Origin: SIG607 sp045646245
GTDB lineage: Bacteria; Bacillota; Clostridia; Oscillospirales; Acutalibacteraceae
NCBI GenBank assembly: GCA_045646245.1
Contig: JAZRKJ010000049.1
Coordinates: forward strand, 1-56,008
Direction of reading: 5' to 3'
Length of the DNA stretch: 56,008 nucleotides
Part shown: positions 6,183 through 13,334 of the stretch, in pieces
Layout of the letters: every line of letters starts with the position of its first letter
Position numbering within the stretch: the first letter of the stretch is position 1
Notes under the pieces: model-generated
Told to the model about the DNA's origin: nothing
What the model saw: the letters and a program-made list of their open reading frames with translations, nothing else
Database searches by the model: none
Position numbers and translations under genes: made by a program

Positions 6183-8471
6183 TTATAACTTATTTCTTTG
6201 AATTTTTCCGCTGGTAGTTTTAGGGAGACTTTCTCTGAATTCTACAATACGGGGGTATTTGTAAGGAGCAGTTTTGTCCTTAACGTATTTTTGTATTTCT
6301 CTCTTTAATTCATCGGTACCTTCGGTGCCCTTTACAAGAACAACACTTGCCTTTACAACCTGACCTCTTACTTCGTCGGGTGCGGCAGATACGCCACATT
6401 CAAGAACATAAGGAAGCTCCATAATAACGCTTTCGATTTCAAAGGGTCCGATACGGTAACCCGATGACTTAATAACGTCGTCCACACGTCCAACGTACCA
6501 ATAGAAGCCGTCTTCATCCCGCCAAGCGGTATCACCGGTATGATAATAACCGTCACGCCAGGTATCCTTGGTTTTTTCTTCATCACCGTAATAGCAGGTT
6601 GCAAGACCGCAAGGTAAACCGTTTTTAATGTTAATAACGATTTCACCCGTTTCACCGTCTGCAACGCTGTTACCGTTTGCGTCTACAATATCAACGTCGT
6701 AAATGGGAGCGGGTTTACCCATAGAACCGATTTTATGAGAAGCACCGGTCATATTACCTATAATCATTGTGCTTTCGGTCTGACCGAAGCCTTCAAGAAT
6801 CTGAAGTCCCGTAATCTTTTCAAATTGACGGTAAACTTCGGGATTGAGCGCTTCGCCCGCAGTAGTCATATGCTTAACCGAAGATAAGTCGTATTGAGAA
6901 ATATCCTGTTTAATAAGCATACGGAGCATTGTGGGAGGTGCGCAGAAGGTGGTTATATTGTGTTTAGCAAACATAGGCAATATTTCGGCGGCATCGAATC
7001 TGTCGAAATCGTAAACAAATATACCCGCTTCACAAAGCCACTGACCGTAAATTTTTCCCCACGTAGCCTTTGCCCAACCGGTATCCGAAATTGTAAAATG
7101 TAAGCCGTCAGGGTCAACACAGTGCCAGTACTTTGCAGTATGAAAGTGTCCCAAAGGATATTTATAACTGTGCGCGGCAATTTTGGGATAACCGGAAGTT
7201 CCCGAAGTAAAGTACATAAGCATCAGATCATCGCCGCAAGCAGTATCTTCGGTACGCTCATAATGAGTGCTGTACAAAGTATATTCTTCGTCAAAACTTC
7301 TCCAACCTTCACGCGTACCGTTTACTATAAGCTTATTAACAACCTGAGGATTATTTTTAGCCGCAAGCTCCGCCTGATGAGCGGTATCGCCGTCGGCAGT
7401 GCAAATAATTGCGCTAACACCTGCAGACTTAAAGCGGTAATCAAAATCGTGTTCAACAAGCTGGTTAGTTGCCGGAATTGCAATAGCGCCCAATTTATTA
7501 AGAGCGATAATAGAGAACCAGAACTGATAATGGCGTTTGAGAACCAGCATTACGCGGTCGCCTTTTTTAATACCCAAAGATTTAAAGTAGTTGGCGCACT
7601 GGTTAGATGCTTTTTTAATATCTTTAAAGGTAAAGCTTCGCTCGGTTCCATCCCTTGAAATATGAAGCATAGCGCGCTTATCGGGAGTTTTACCGGCAAC
7701 TTCATCAATAACGTCAAAGCCGAAGTTAAATTTTTCGGTATTCTTGAATTCAATAGAAACAGGGGTTCCCTTTTCATTTTCGGTAATATTAACGTATTTG
7801 TGGTATACCCTTTCCTTATCATCCTTTTTAACCGTTTTGGTTTCGTTAACGGTTTTTGCAGGAAGAAGTTCAGGTATAGGTTCACCCGTGGGGTTAAGAA
7901 CAATTGCGTAGAAAAGGCAATCCTTACCGCCAATAGCAATCATACCGTGGGCAACGTCACTATCGTAATAAATGCTGTCACCCGGACCTAATACCTCCTT
8001 ATGTTCACCAACCTGAACCATAAGCTGACCTTCAATAATAATATCAAGCTCCTGACCTGCATGGGTAGTAAGCTCAATATCCCTGTGTTGGGCCTCTTCA
8101 CTATAAATACTGCGGACAAAAAGAGGTTCAGCAATACGGTTCTGGAAGGCGTAAGCAAGGTTATAATAGGTCATACCGTGGGCTTGGGCAATTTTTTGTC
8201 CTGCTCCCGAACGGGTTACGGTATAAGACTTAAGGCGTGGACTGTAGCCTTCAATAATATCGGTAACGTTAACGTTAAGGGCTAACGCACAACGGTAAAT
8301 AAAAGCGAAGTTTAAGTCGCTGTTTCCCGCTTCACACGCCAAATATTCTTCAGTTGTAACGGCAGTTTTTTCTGCCATTTGTTCGGGGGTAAGGCCTTCA
8401 ATTTCACGAAGTTCGCGTATACGCCCCGCCATTTCTTTGATTTTAAAATCAAGTCCTGTCATTTGTTCCAT
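6183..8471 (-). CDS. HTH(XRE)-cupin-acyl-CoA synthetase fusion (paralog 1)
   Basis: 762 aa. Residues ~10-65 form an XRE helix-turn-helix, ~110-185 a cupin (GQELDIIIEGQLMVQVG..GDSIYYDSDVAHG), and ~220-755 an AMP-forming acyl-CoA synthetase of the ANL superfamily. Synthetase motifs are YFTSGTSGYPK, GQTE, YHTGDTAWRDEDG and the catalytic Lys in SGKIQR near the C-terminus. It activates a carboxylic acid with ATP and CoA. The frame is open into the T-box leader. I place the start at ATG 8471 because GGAG lies 9 bp upstream; ATG 8486 overlaps that SD. It is the first gene of the operon leading to the oxidoreductase and ilvE. The substrate is inferred to be isobutyrate or another branched short acid. 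Confidence 0.88.
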   Translation of the reverse strand: MEQMTGLDFKIKEMAGRIRELREIEGLTPEQMAEKTAVTTEEYLACEAGNSDLNFAFIYRCALALNVNVTDIIEGYSPRLKSYTVTRSGAGQKIAQAHGMTYYNLAYAFQNRIAEPLFVRSIYSEEAQHRDIELTTHAGQELDIIIEGQLMVQVGEHKEVLGPGDSIYYDSDVAHGMIAIGGKDCLFYAIVLNPTGEPIPELLPAKTVNETKTVKKDDKERVYHKYVNITENEKGTPVSIEFKNTEKFNFGFDVIDEVAGKTPDKRAMLHISRDGTERSFTFKDIKKASNQCANYFKSLGIKKGDRVMLVLKRHYQFWFSIIALNKLGAIAIPATNQLVEHDFDYRFKSAGVSAIICTADGDTAHQAELAAKNNPQVVNKLIVNGTREGWRSFDEEYTLYSTHYERTEDTACGDDLMLMYFTSGTSGYPKIAAHSYKYPLGHFHTAKYWHCVDPDGLHFTISDTGWAKATWGKIYGQWLCEAGIFVYDFDRFDAAEILPMFAKHNITTFCAPPTMLRMLIKQDISQYDLSSVKHMTTAGEALNPEVYRQFEKITGLQILEGFGQTESTMIIGNMTGASHKIGSMGKPAPIYDVDIVDANGNSVADGETGEIVINIKNGLPCGLATCYYGDEEKTKDTWRDGYYHTGDTAWRDEDGFYWYVGRVDDVIKSSGYRIGPFEIESVIMELPYVLECGVSAAPDEVRGQVVKASVVLVKGTEGTDELKREIQKYVKDKTAPYKYPRIVEFRESLPKTTSGKIQRNKL

Positions 8472-8776
8472 AGTTTTGTACTCCATTTTCGTCAGGGCGA
8501 AAAAACACCCGCCCCAAAGTAATGCCTTTGAGACGAGTGCCAAAATCATTTCACACCCGCGGTACCACTCAAATTGCGGAAAACCGCCACTCTTGGAATC
8601 TAACAATTCCTATGCATTAACGCAGCAGTCACGGAGGAGTTCTACTGATACATAAGTACTTTCTTCTCCTCAGCTCAGAAGCTACAAACACCAACCGCAA
8701 CCTGACGGTTTTCACCGGACACCGTCTCTCTGAAAAGCGCATTGAAGGTGTACTCTTCGTCAAAGCCTTTATTGAC
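8472..8776 (-). promoter_or_regulatory. T-box leader, specifier reads GUA (Val)
   Basis: The leader has a Stem I with AGAGA motif, a K-turn-like GA/UGA, an AATTCC..GGATTCC-type region and a perfect T-box core GAGTGGTACCGCG (8558-8570). The GAAG/CTTC helix and ACACC/GGTGT helix bracket the specifier loop, whose 3' strand contains GUA at 8683-8685, one base before CTTCTGAG. Uncharged tRNA-Val would stabilise the antiterminator. A competing terminator is at 8506-8540. The specifier was assigned by hand folding and by alignment with the second leader. Confidence 0.85.
8506..8540 (-). terminator. T-box 1 attenuator terminator
   Basis: GCACTCGTCTCAAAG pairs with CTTTGGGGCGGGTGT around a short loop and is followed by six Ts. 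It is mutually exclusive with the T-box antiterminator just upstream. Confidence 0.85.
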
Positions 8777-8782
8777 CGTTAT

Positions 8783-8811
8783 ATTGTAACACAACTTTGG
8801 AAAAAAGTCAA
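8783..8811 (-). promoter_or_regulatory. sigma-A promoter of the synthetase-VOR-ilvE operon
   Basis: TTGACT (8806-8811), 17 bp, TACAAT (8783-8788). It lies 32 bp after the stop of the upstream paralog and drives the T-box leader. Confidence 0.85.
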
Positions 8812-8842
8812 TATTCACTTTTATATAACAAAATATATTAAA

Positions 8843-11110
8843 TTATAGTTTATTTCTTTGAATCTTTCCGCTGATAGTTTTGGGAAGCTCATCCTTAAAC
8901 ACAACGATTCTCGGATATTTATAAGGTGCGGTGTGCTCCTTAACGTAATTTTGAATTTCCTTTTTAAGCTCTTCGGTGCCTTCAGTACCGGGGACAAGAA
9001 CTATACTTGCCTTTACAACCTGACCTCTTACCTCGTCGGGTGCGGCAGATACGCCACATTCAAGAACATAAGGTAGCTCCATAATAACGCTTTCGATTTC
9101 AAAGGGTCCGATACGGTAACCGGAAGACTTGATAACGTCGTCAATACGGCTTACGTACCAGAAATAGCCGTCTTCATCGCGCCAAGCGGTATCGCCTGTA
9201 TGGTACATTCCGTCGTACCAAGCGTCATTTGTCTTTTCTTCATCAAGATAATATTCTTTGAACAGACCGCAAGGAACGCCATCCTTTGTTCTTACAACAA
9301 TTTCTCCTACTTCACCGTCTGCAACGGAATTACCGTCAGGGTCAACTATATCTACGTCGTATTGGGGAGATGCTTTACCCATAGCGCCAACCTTCGGAAC
9401 AGTACCGCAAAGGTTTGCTATTGTAAGGGTGGTTTCGGTTTGACCGAAGCCTTCCATTATCTGAAGACCCGTTGCTTCTTCAAACTGACGGAACACTTCG
9501 GGGTTAAGAGCCTCACCCGCAGTAGTCATATGATGTATAGAAGAAAGGTCATATTTAGAAAGATCACTCTTAATAAGCATTCTGAGCATTGTAGGCGGAG
9601 CGCAGAATGTAGTTATATTGTAAGCGGCAAACATAGGAAGAATATCATCCGCATCGAATTTGTCAAAGTCGTAAACGAATACGGCGCCTTCGCAAAGCCA
9701 TTGACCGTAAAGTTTACCCCAAAGGGATTTACCCCAACCGGTATCCGAAATGGTAAGATGCAAACCGTCTCTTTCGCAACAGTGCCAATATTTTGCGGTC
9801 ACAAAATGTCCTAAAGCGTAAGTGTGCTTGTGCGCCGCCATTTTAGGATTACCGGTAGTACCTGAAGTAAAGAACATAAGAGCAACGTCGTCCCCTGCGG
9901 AAGCGTTTTCTTCTCTTTCATATTTACCGGTGAATAGTTTGTATTCATTATCAAAATCGTGCCAACCTTCACGTTTGCCGCCGACCATTACAAGGTTTTT
10001 AACCTGCTCGCAGTTCTTCGCGGCGCGTTCTGCGATTTCAGCCACGTCTCCGTCAGCAGTACAAACGAGAGCGCTTACACCTGCCGCATTAAAGCGGTAC
10101 TCAAAATCGTGTTCCTTAAGTTGGTTTGTAGCGGGGATAGCCACAGCGCCGATTTTATGAAGTGCAACCATACAGAACCAGAATTGATAATGTCGTTTAA
10201 GAACAAGCATTACCTTGTCTCCCCTCTTTATTCCGAGAGAAGTAAAGTAATTAGCGCATTGGTTAGAAGCGCGCTTTATGTCCTTAAATGTAAACCTGCG
10301 TTCCTCCTTGTGCTTATCAACGTGAAGCATTGCAAGTTTTTCGGGGTACTTGTCGGCAATTCCGTCAACAATATCAAAGCCGAAGTTGAAGGTATCGGTA
10401 TTTTTAAACTTGATGTCAAGAAGTTCGCCGTTTTCGTTTTCGGTAGTATCAACAAACTTTTCGCAAACAAGTTTTTCATAATCTTTAGCAGAAGCAATAC
10501 TGCGTCTCACATTTTCTTCTTTAGTATCCTCACCGGGAAGTACAACCGCGCAGAAAACACAATCCTCTCCGCCTACGGCAATCATACCGTGAGGTGTAGA
10601 ACTGTTGTAGTAAATACTGTCGCCTTCGTTAAGAACTTCAGTATGGGTGCCGATTTGAACCTTTAAGGAACCGCTTAAAACCAAGTCAAATTCCTGACCC
10701 GAATGGGTGGTTAAATGTATAGGCTTATTTTGCTGAGAAGCGGAATATTCGTATCGTACCCAGTAAGGTTCGGCTATTTTATCTCTGAATTTCGGGGCAA
10801 GGTTTTTGATGTCGATACCGTCTTCTTTTGCGGTAGCCTGACCTTTACCCTTTCTTGTTACGGTATAAGTCGATAATCTGGCGGAATGACCTTCGAGAAG
10901 TTCGGTAAGTTCTACGTCAAAAGCAAGAGCGCATTTGTGAATAAACGAAAAGGGAATATCTGCATTCGCACTCTCGTATGTTACGTACATCTCTTCGCTA
11001 ACTTCGGTTTTAGTTGCCATTTCGGTAACTGACCAACCCATAATCTCGCGCAATTCTTTAATTCGCGCTGCAACCTCCATTAACTGTTCTTTGGCTGTGT
11101 TGGTAGTCAT
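8843..11110 (-). CDS. HTH(XRE)-cupin-acyl-CoA synthetase fusion (paralog 2)
   Basis: 755 aa with the same order as its neighbour: XRE HTH (~10-65), cupin (~110-185, THSGQEFDLVLSG..HG), ANL synthetase (~215-755). Motifs are FFTSGTTGNPK, GQTET, YHTGDTAWRDEDG and SGKIQRNKL. The ATG at 11110 has an AAAGGGAG SD. It is preceded by its own T-box whose specifier reads AUC (Ile). The inferred role is activation of a branched-chain acid for isoleucine (for example 2-methylbutyrate). It shares a 119-bp near-identical DNA stretch with paralog 1 near the 3' end. No terminator separates it from the next promoter. Confidence 0.88.
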   Translation of the reverse strand: MTTNTAKEQLMEVAARIKELREIMGWSVTEMATKTEVSEEMYVTYESANADIPFSFIHKCALAFDVELTELLEGHSARLSTYTVTRKGKGQATAKEDGIDIKNLAPKFRDKIAEPYWVRYEYSASQQNKPIHLTTHSGQEFDLVLSGSLKVQIGTHTEVLNEGDSIYYNSSTPHGMIAVGGEDCVFCAVVLPGEDTKEENVRRSIASAKDYEKLVCEKFVDTTENENGELLDIKFKNTDTFNFGFDIVDGIADKYPEKLAMLHVDKHKEERRFTFKDIKRASNQCANYFTSLGIKRGDKVMLVLKRHYQFWFCMVALHKIGAVAIPATNQLKEHDFEYRFNAAGVSALVCTADGDVAEIAERAAKNCEQVKNLVMVGGKREGWHDFDNEYKLFTGKYEREENASAGDDVALMFFTSGTTGNPKMAAHKHTYALGHFVTAKYWHCCERDGLHLTISDTGWGKSLWGKLYGQWLCEGAVFVYDFDKFDADDILPMFAAYNITTFCAPPTMLRMLIKSDLSKYDLSSIHHMTTAGEALNPEVFRQFEEATGLQIMEGFGQTETTLTIANLCGTVPKVGAMGKASPQYDVDIVDPDGNSVADGEVGEIVVRTKDGVPCGLFKEYYLDEEKTNDAWYDGMYHTGDTAWRDEDGYFWYVSRIDDVIKSSGYRIGPFEIESVIMELPYVLECGVSAAPDEVRGQVVKASIVLVPGTEGTEELKKEIQNYVKEHTAPYKYPRIVVFKDELPKTISGKIQRNKL

Positions 11111-11413
11111 TTAATTTACTCCCTTTCTTTTTTAAAATTTAAAATTAAAAACACCCGTCTCAAAGTTTTACTTTGAGACGGGTGTAATATACACTCGCGG
11201 TACCACTCAAATTGCGATAAATATCGCCACTCTTGGAATCCAACAATTCCTATGCATTAACGCAGCAATCACGGGAAGCGTCTACTCGGTATTCTTTCGG
11301 ACTTCCGGCTCAGAAGGGATGGGCCTTATAAGAATTCGTACTACCGGTTCACAGCAACCACCGGCTCTCTGAAAGCGTAAATTCTTGACCGTCTTCGTCA
11401 TCGCTTTAGTATG
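11111..11413 (-). promoter_or_regulatory. T-box leader, specifier reads AUC (Ile)
   Basis: Same architecture as the first leader: AGAGAG in Stem I, CTTCTGAGC K-turn side, T-box core GAGTGGTACCGCG at 11196-11208. With GAAG/CTTC and GGTC/GGCC as flanking helices, the specifier loop holds AUC (11318-11320), at the position aligned with GUA in the other leader. The base 3' of the codon is C rather than the more common purine, so this assignment is slightly weaker. Confidence 0.82.
11151..11185 (-). terminator. T-box 2 attenuator terminator
   Basis: A perfect 15-bp stem, ACACCCGTCTCAAAG with its complement around TAAAA, is followed by TTTTT. It competes with the antiterminator. Confidence 0.9.
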
Positions 11414-11419
11414 GTAAAG

Positions 11420-11448
11420 AGTATAGCACTCTTACTTTTCTTTGTCAA
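11420..11448 (-). promoter_or_regulatory. sigma-A promoter of paralog 2
   Basis: TTGACA (11443-11448), 17 bp, TATACT (11420-11425), immediately after the FAD oxidoreductase gene. Confidence 0.87.
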
Positions 11449-11466
11449 GTACTTTTTTGAAAAAAT

Positions 11467-12837
11467 TTAATTTTTTTCTGCTATATTTCTTGCAACGTGT
11501 ACGCCGCTTGCAGAAGCATGGGAAAGTGAATGGGTAATTCCGCTGCCGTCACCTATAATATAAAGTCCTTTATACTTGGTTTCCAGCTTATCGTTAACCT
11601 CCACTTCCATATTGTAGAACTTAACTTCCACACCGTAAAGCAGAGTATCTTCGTTTGCAGTACCCGGGGCAACTTTATCAAGAGCGTAAAGCATTTCAAT
11701 AATACCGTCCAGAATACGTTTTGGAAGCACAAGGCTCAAATCACCGGGGGTAGCGTTAAGAGTAGGTGTAATAAAGGCTTCTTCAATACGGTTAGGAGTT
11801 GAACGTTTACCTCTTATAAGGTCGCCGAATCTTTGAACAATTACGCCGCCGCCAAGCATATTACTAAGCCTTGCAATACTTTCGCCATAGCCATTTGAAT
11901 CTTTAAAAGGTTCGGAAAAATGTTTAGCAACAAGTAATGCAAAGTTAGTGTTATCGGTTTGTTTAGCGGGGTCTTCGTAGCTGTGACCGTTAACCGTAAT
12001 AATTCCGTTGGTATTTTCGTTAACAACCGCACCCTTCGGATTCATACAGAAGGTACGGACTTTATCACCGTATTTTTCAGTCCGGTAAACAATTTTACTT
12101 TCATAAAGCTCATCAGTAAGGTGAGCGAAAACAGAAGCAGGAAGTTCAACTCTGACGCCAATATCAACACGGTTGGAATTAGTTGGAATTTGGAGCTCCT
12201 TACAAACTTTTTCCATCCACTTACTTCCGCTTCTGCCAACCGAAATAACACAGTCGGGAGCGGTAAAAATACCTTTATCACACTTAATTTCATATCCGTT
12301 ATCAATTTTTGTTACACTTTCAACAGGAGTATCAAAGAAAAATTCAACCTTTTCCTTTAAATCAGCGTAAAGGTTTTCAAGAACCACATAGTTAATGTCG
12401 GTACCCAAATGGCGTACGGAAGCATCCAATAAATGCAAATCATGTTGAATACAAAGCGTTTTAAAACGTGAGCCTGCCGTAGTATAAAGCTTTGTGCCTT
12501 CCCCGCCGTAACGAAGATTAATTTTATCAATATACTTCATAAGCTCAAGAGCTTCGCTTTTACCGATATACTCGTAAAGAGTTCCGCCAAAGTCGTTGGT
12601 AATATTATATTTACCGTCAGAAAAAGCCCCTGCACCGCCGAAACCGCTCATTATTGAGCAACTCTTACAACCTATACAGCTTTTAATCTTTTTCCCGTCA
12701 ATAGGACAATGACGTTTGCTTAGCTCATGACCTGCTTCAAAAACTGCTACTTTTAAATCAGCATTTTTTTGCATAAGCTCGAAAGCGGCAAATATACCGC
12801 CGGGACCTGCGCCGATAATTATAACGTCATAATTCAT
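11467..12837 (-). CDS. NAD(P)/FAD-dependent oxidoreductase (COG2509-type)
   Basis: 456 aa. The N-terminal Rossmann dinucleotide motif GAGPGGIFAAFEL is at residues ~8-20. A conserved Cys cluster (HCPIDGKKIKSCIGCKSC) is followed by GFGGAGAFSDGKYN, and the FAD-binding C-terminal motif is GDGSGITHSLSHASASG. The start is ATG 12837 with GGAG nine bases upstream; a TTG 15 bases earlier overlaps that SD. The family is an uncharacterised flavin dehydrogenase common in anaerobes, with unknown substrate. It is probably monocistronic, with a TATAAT box ~30 bp upstream of the start and a poor -35. Confidence 0.8.
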   Translation of the reverse strand: MNYDVIIIGAGPGGIFAAFELMQKNADLKVAVFEAGHELSKRHCPIDGKKIKSCIGCKSCSIMSGFGGAGAFSDGKYNITNDFGGTLYEYIGKSEALELMKYIDKINLRYGGEGTKLYTTAGSRFKTLCIQHDLHLLDASVRHLGTDINYVVLENLYADLKEKVEFFFDTPVESVTKIDNGYEIKCDKGIFTAPDCVISVGRSGSKWMEKVCKELQIPTNSNRVDIGVRVELPASVFAHLTDELYESKIVYRTEKYGDKVRTFCMNPKGAVVNENTNGIITVNGHSYEDPAKQTDNTNFALLVAKHFSEPFKDSNGYGESIARLSNMLGGGVIVQRFGDLIRGKRSTPNRIEEAFITPTLNATPGDLSLVLPKRILDGIIEMLYALDKVAPGTANEDTLLYGVEVKFYNMEVEVNDKLETKYKGLYIIGDGSGITHSLSHASASGVHVARNIAEKN

Positions 12838-12922
12838 AACACTGCACTCCAATGTAAAAATTCATACAAGGTAATTATAGCACACTTTTATAAAAAATTC
12901 TACTGTGAATTTTCGGGGAATG

Positions 12923-13110
12923 ATGAGCTTTAAACTCATTGCATCAATTCCGTAAGAAATTGCATATCATCAAAGCGGAACGCTTTGTATATCATCATTG
13001 CGAAAGGTTACTTGATACACGCTGACGCGTGATGATATACAGTCCTTACGGACTGATGAGATACAACAACGGCTCGCCGTTGTTGATGATATACCATTGC
13101 TTTCGCAATG
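12923..13110. repeat. hairpin array B (GATGATATAC spacer class)
   Basis: Short palindromes of unrelated sequence are separated by a 10-bp spacer. Hairpins: 12923-12939 (ATGAG/CTCAT), 12945-12962 (CAATT/AATTG), 12972-12986 (AAAGCG-GAA-CGCTTT), 13018-13031 (CACGC/GCGTG), 13041-13054 (AGTCC/GGACT), 13065-13084 (AACAACGG-CTCG-CCGTTGTT), 13095-13110 (CATTGC/GCAATG). Spacers read GTATATCATC before ~13000 and GATGATATAC or GATGAGATAC after it, so the orientation flips inside the array. It ends at a terminator near tRNA-Lys. Confidence 0.8.
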
Positions 13111-13120
13111 GATAAAAAAG

Positions 13121-13140
13121 CCTCGTTCCGAAGAACGAGG
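13121..13140 (-). terminator. tRNA-Lys terminator (bidirectional)
   Basis: CCTCGTTC-CGAA-GAACGAGG has T-runs on both sides (seven Ts on plus, six on minus). It ends the tRNA-Lys transcript and bounds hairpin array B. Confidence 0.85.
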
Positions 13141-13146
13141 TTTTTT

Positions 13147-13222
13147 TGGTGATCCATCGGAGAATCGAACTCCGGACACCATGATTAAAAGTCATGTGCT
13201 CTGCCAGCTGAGCTAATGGATC
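13147..13222 (-). tRNA. tRNA-Lys (anticodon TTT)
   Basis: 76 nt with an encoded CCA. The acceptor is GATCCAT/ATGGATC, the D-arm AGCTCAGCTGGCAGAGCA, the anticodon loop CTTTTAA with anticodon TTT (13187-13189), and the T-arm loop TTCGATT. It has its own promoter upstream and terminator downstream. Confidence 0.97.
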
Positions 13223-13251
13223 ATATTCGGTTTTTTATCGGCGACTTTGTT

Positions 13252-13280
13252 ATTATATCAAAGGTATTCCCTTTTGTCAA
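13252..13280 (-). promoter_or_regulatory. sigma-A promoter of tRNA-Lys
   Basis: TTGACA (13275-13280), 17 bp, TATAAT (13252-13257), ending 30 bp before the tRNA 5' end. Confidence 0.9.
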
Positions 13281-13294
13281 GCACTTTATTCATA

Positions 13295-13329
13295 TTTTTT
13301 GCGGGGTGTTTCCACCCCGCAAAAAAAAA
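13295..13329. other. strong hairpin after leuS with T-run 5' and A-run 3'
   Basis: GCGGGGTG-TTTC-CACCCCGC has a run of Ts before and As after on both strands, so the runs extend the stem instead of giving a 3' U-tract. It is the only strong structure between leuS and the tRNA-Lys promoter. It does not have the polarity of a standard intrinsic terminator. Confidence 0.7.
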
Positions 13330-13334
13330 TCAAC

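Noticed and set aside
8472..8606. N-terminal extension of synthetase paralog 1
   Set aside because: The extra residues translate the T-box antiterminator and terminator; the paralog has no such extension, and an SD sits before ATG 8471.
12923..13110. CRISPR array
   Set aside because: Units between repeats are palindromes of 14-20 bp, the constant part is only 10 bp and changes orientation, and no cas genes are present.
12970..13182. 70-aa open frame across the hairpin array and tRNA-Lys
   Set aside because: It overlaps the array, the terminator and the tRNA; no SD and no recognisable sequence.
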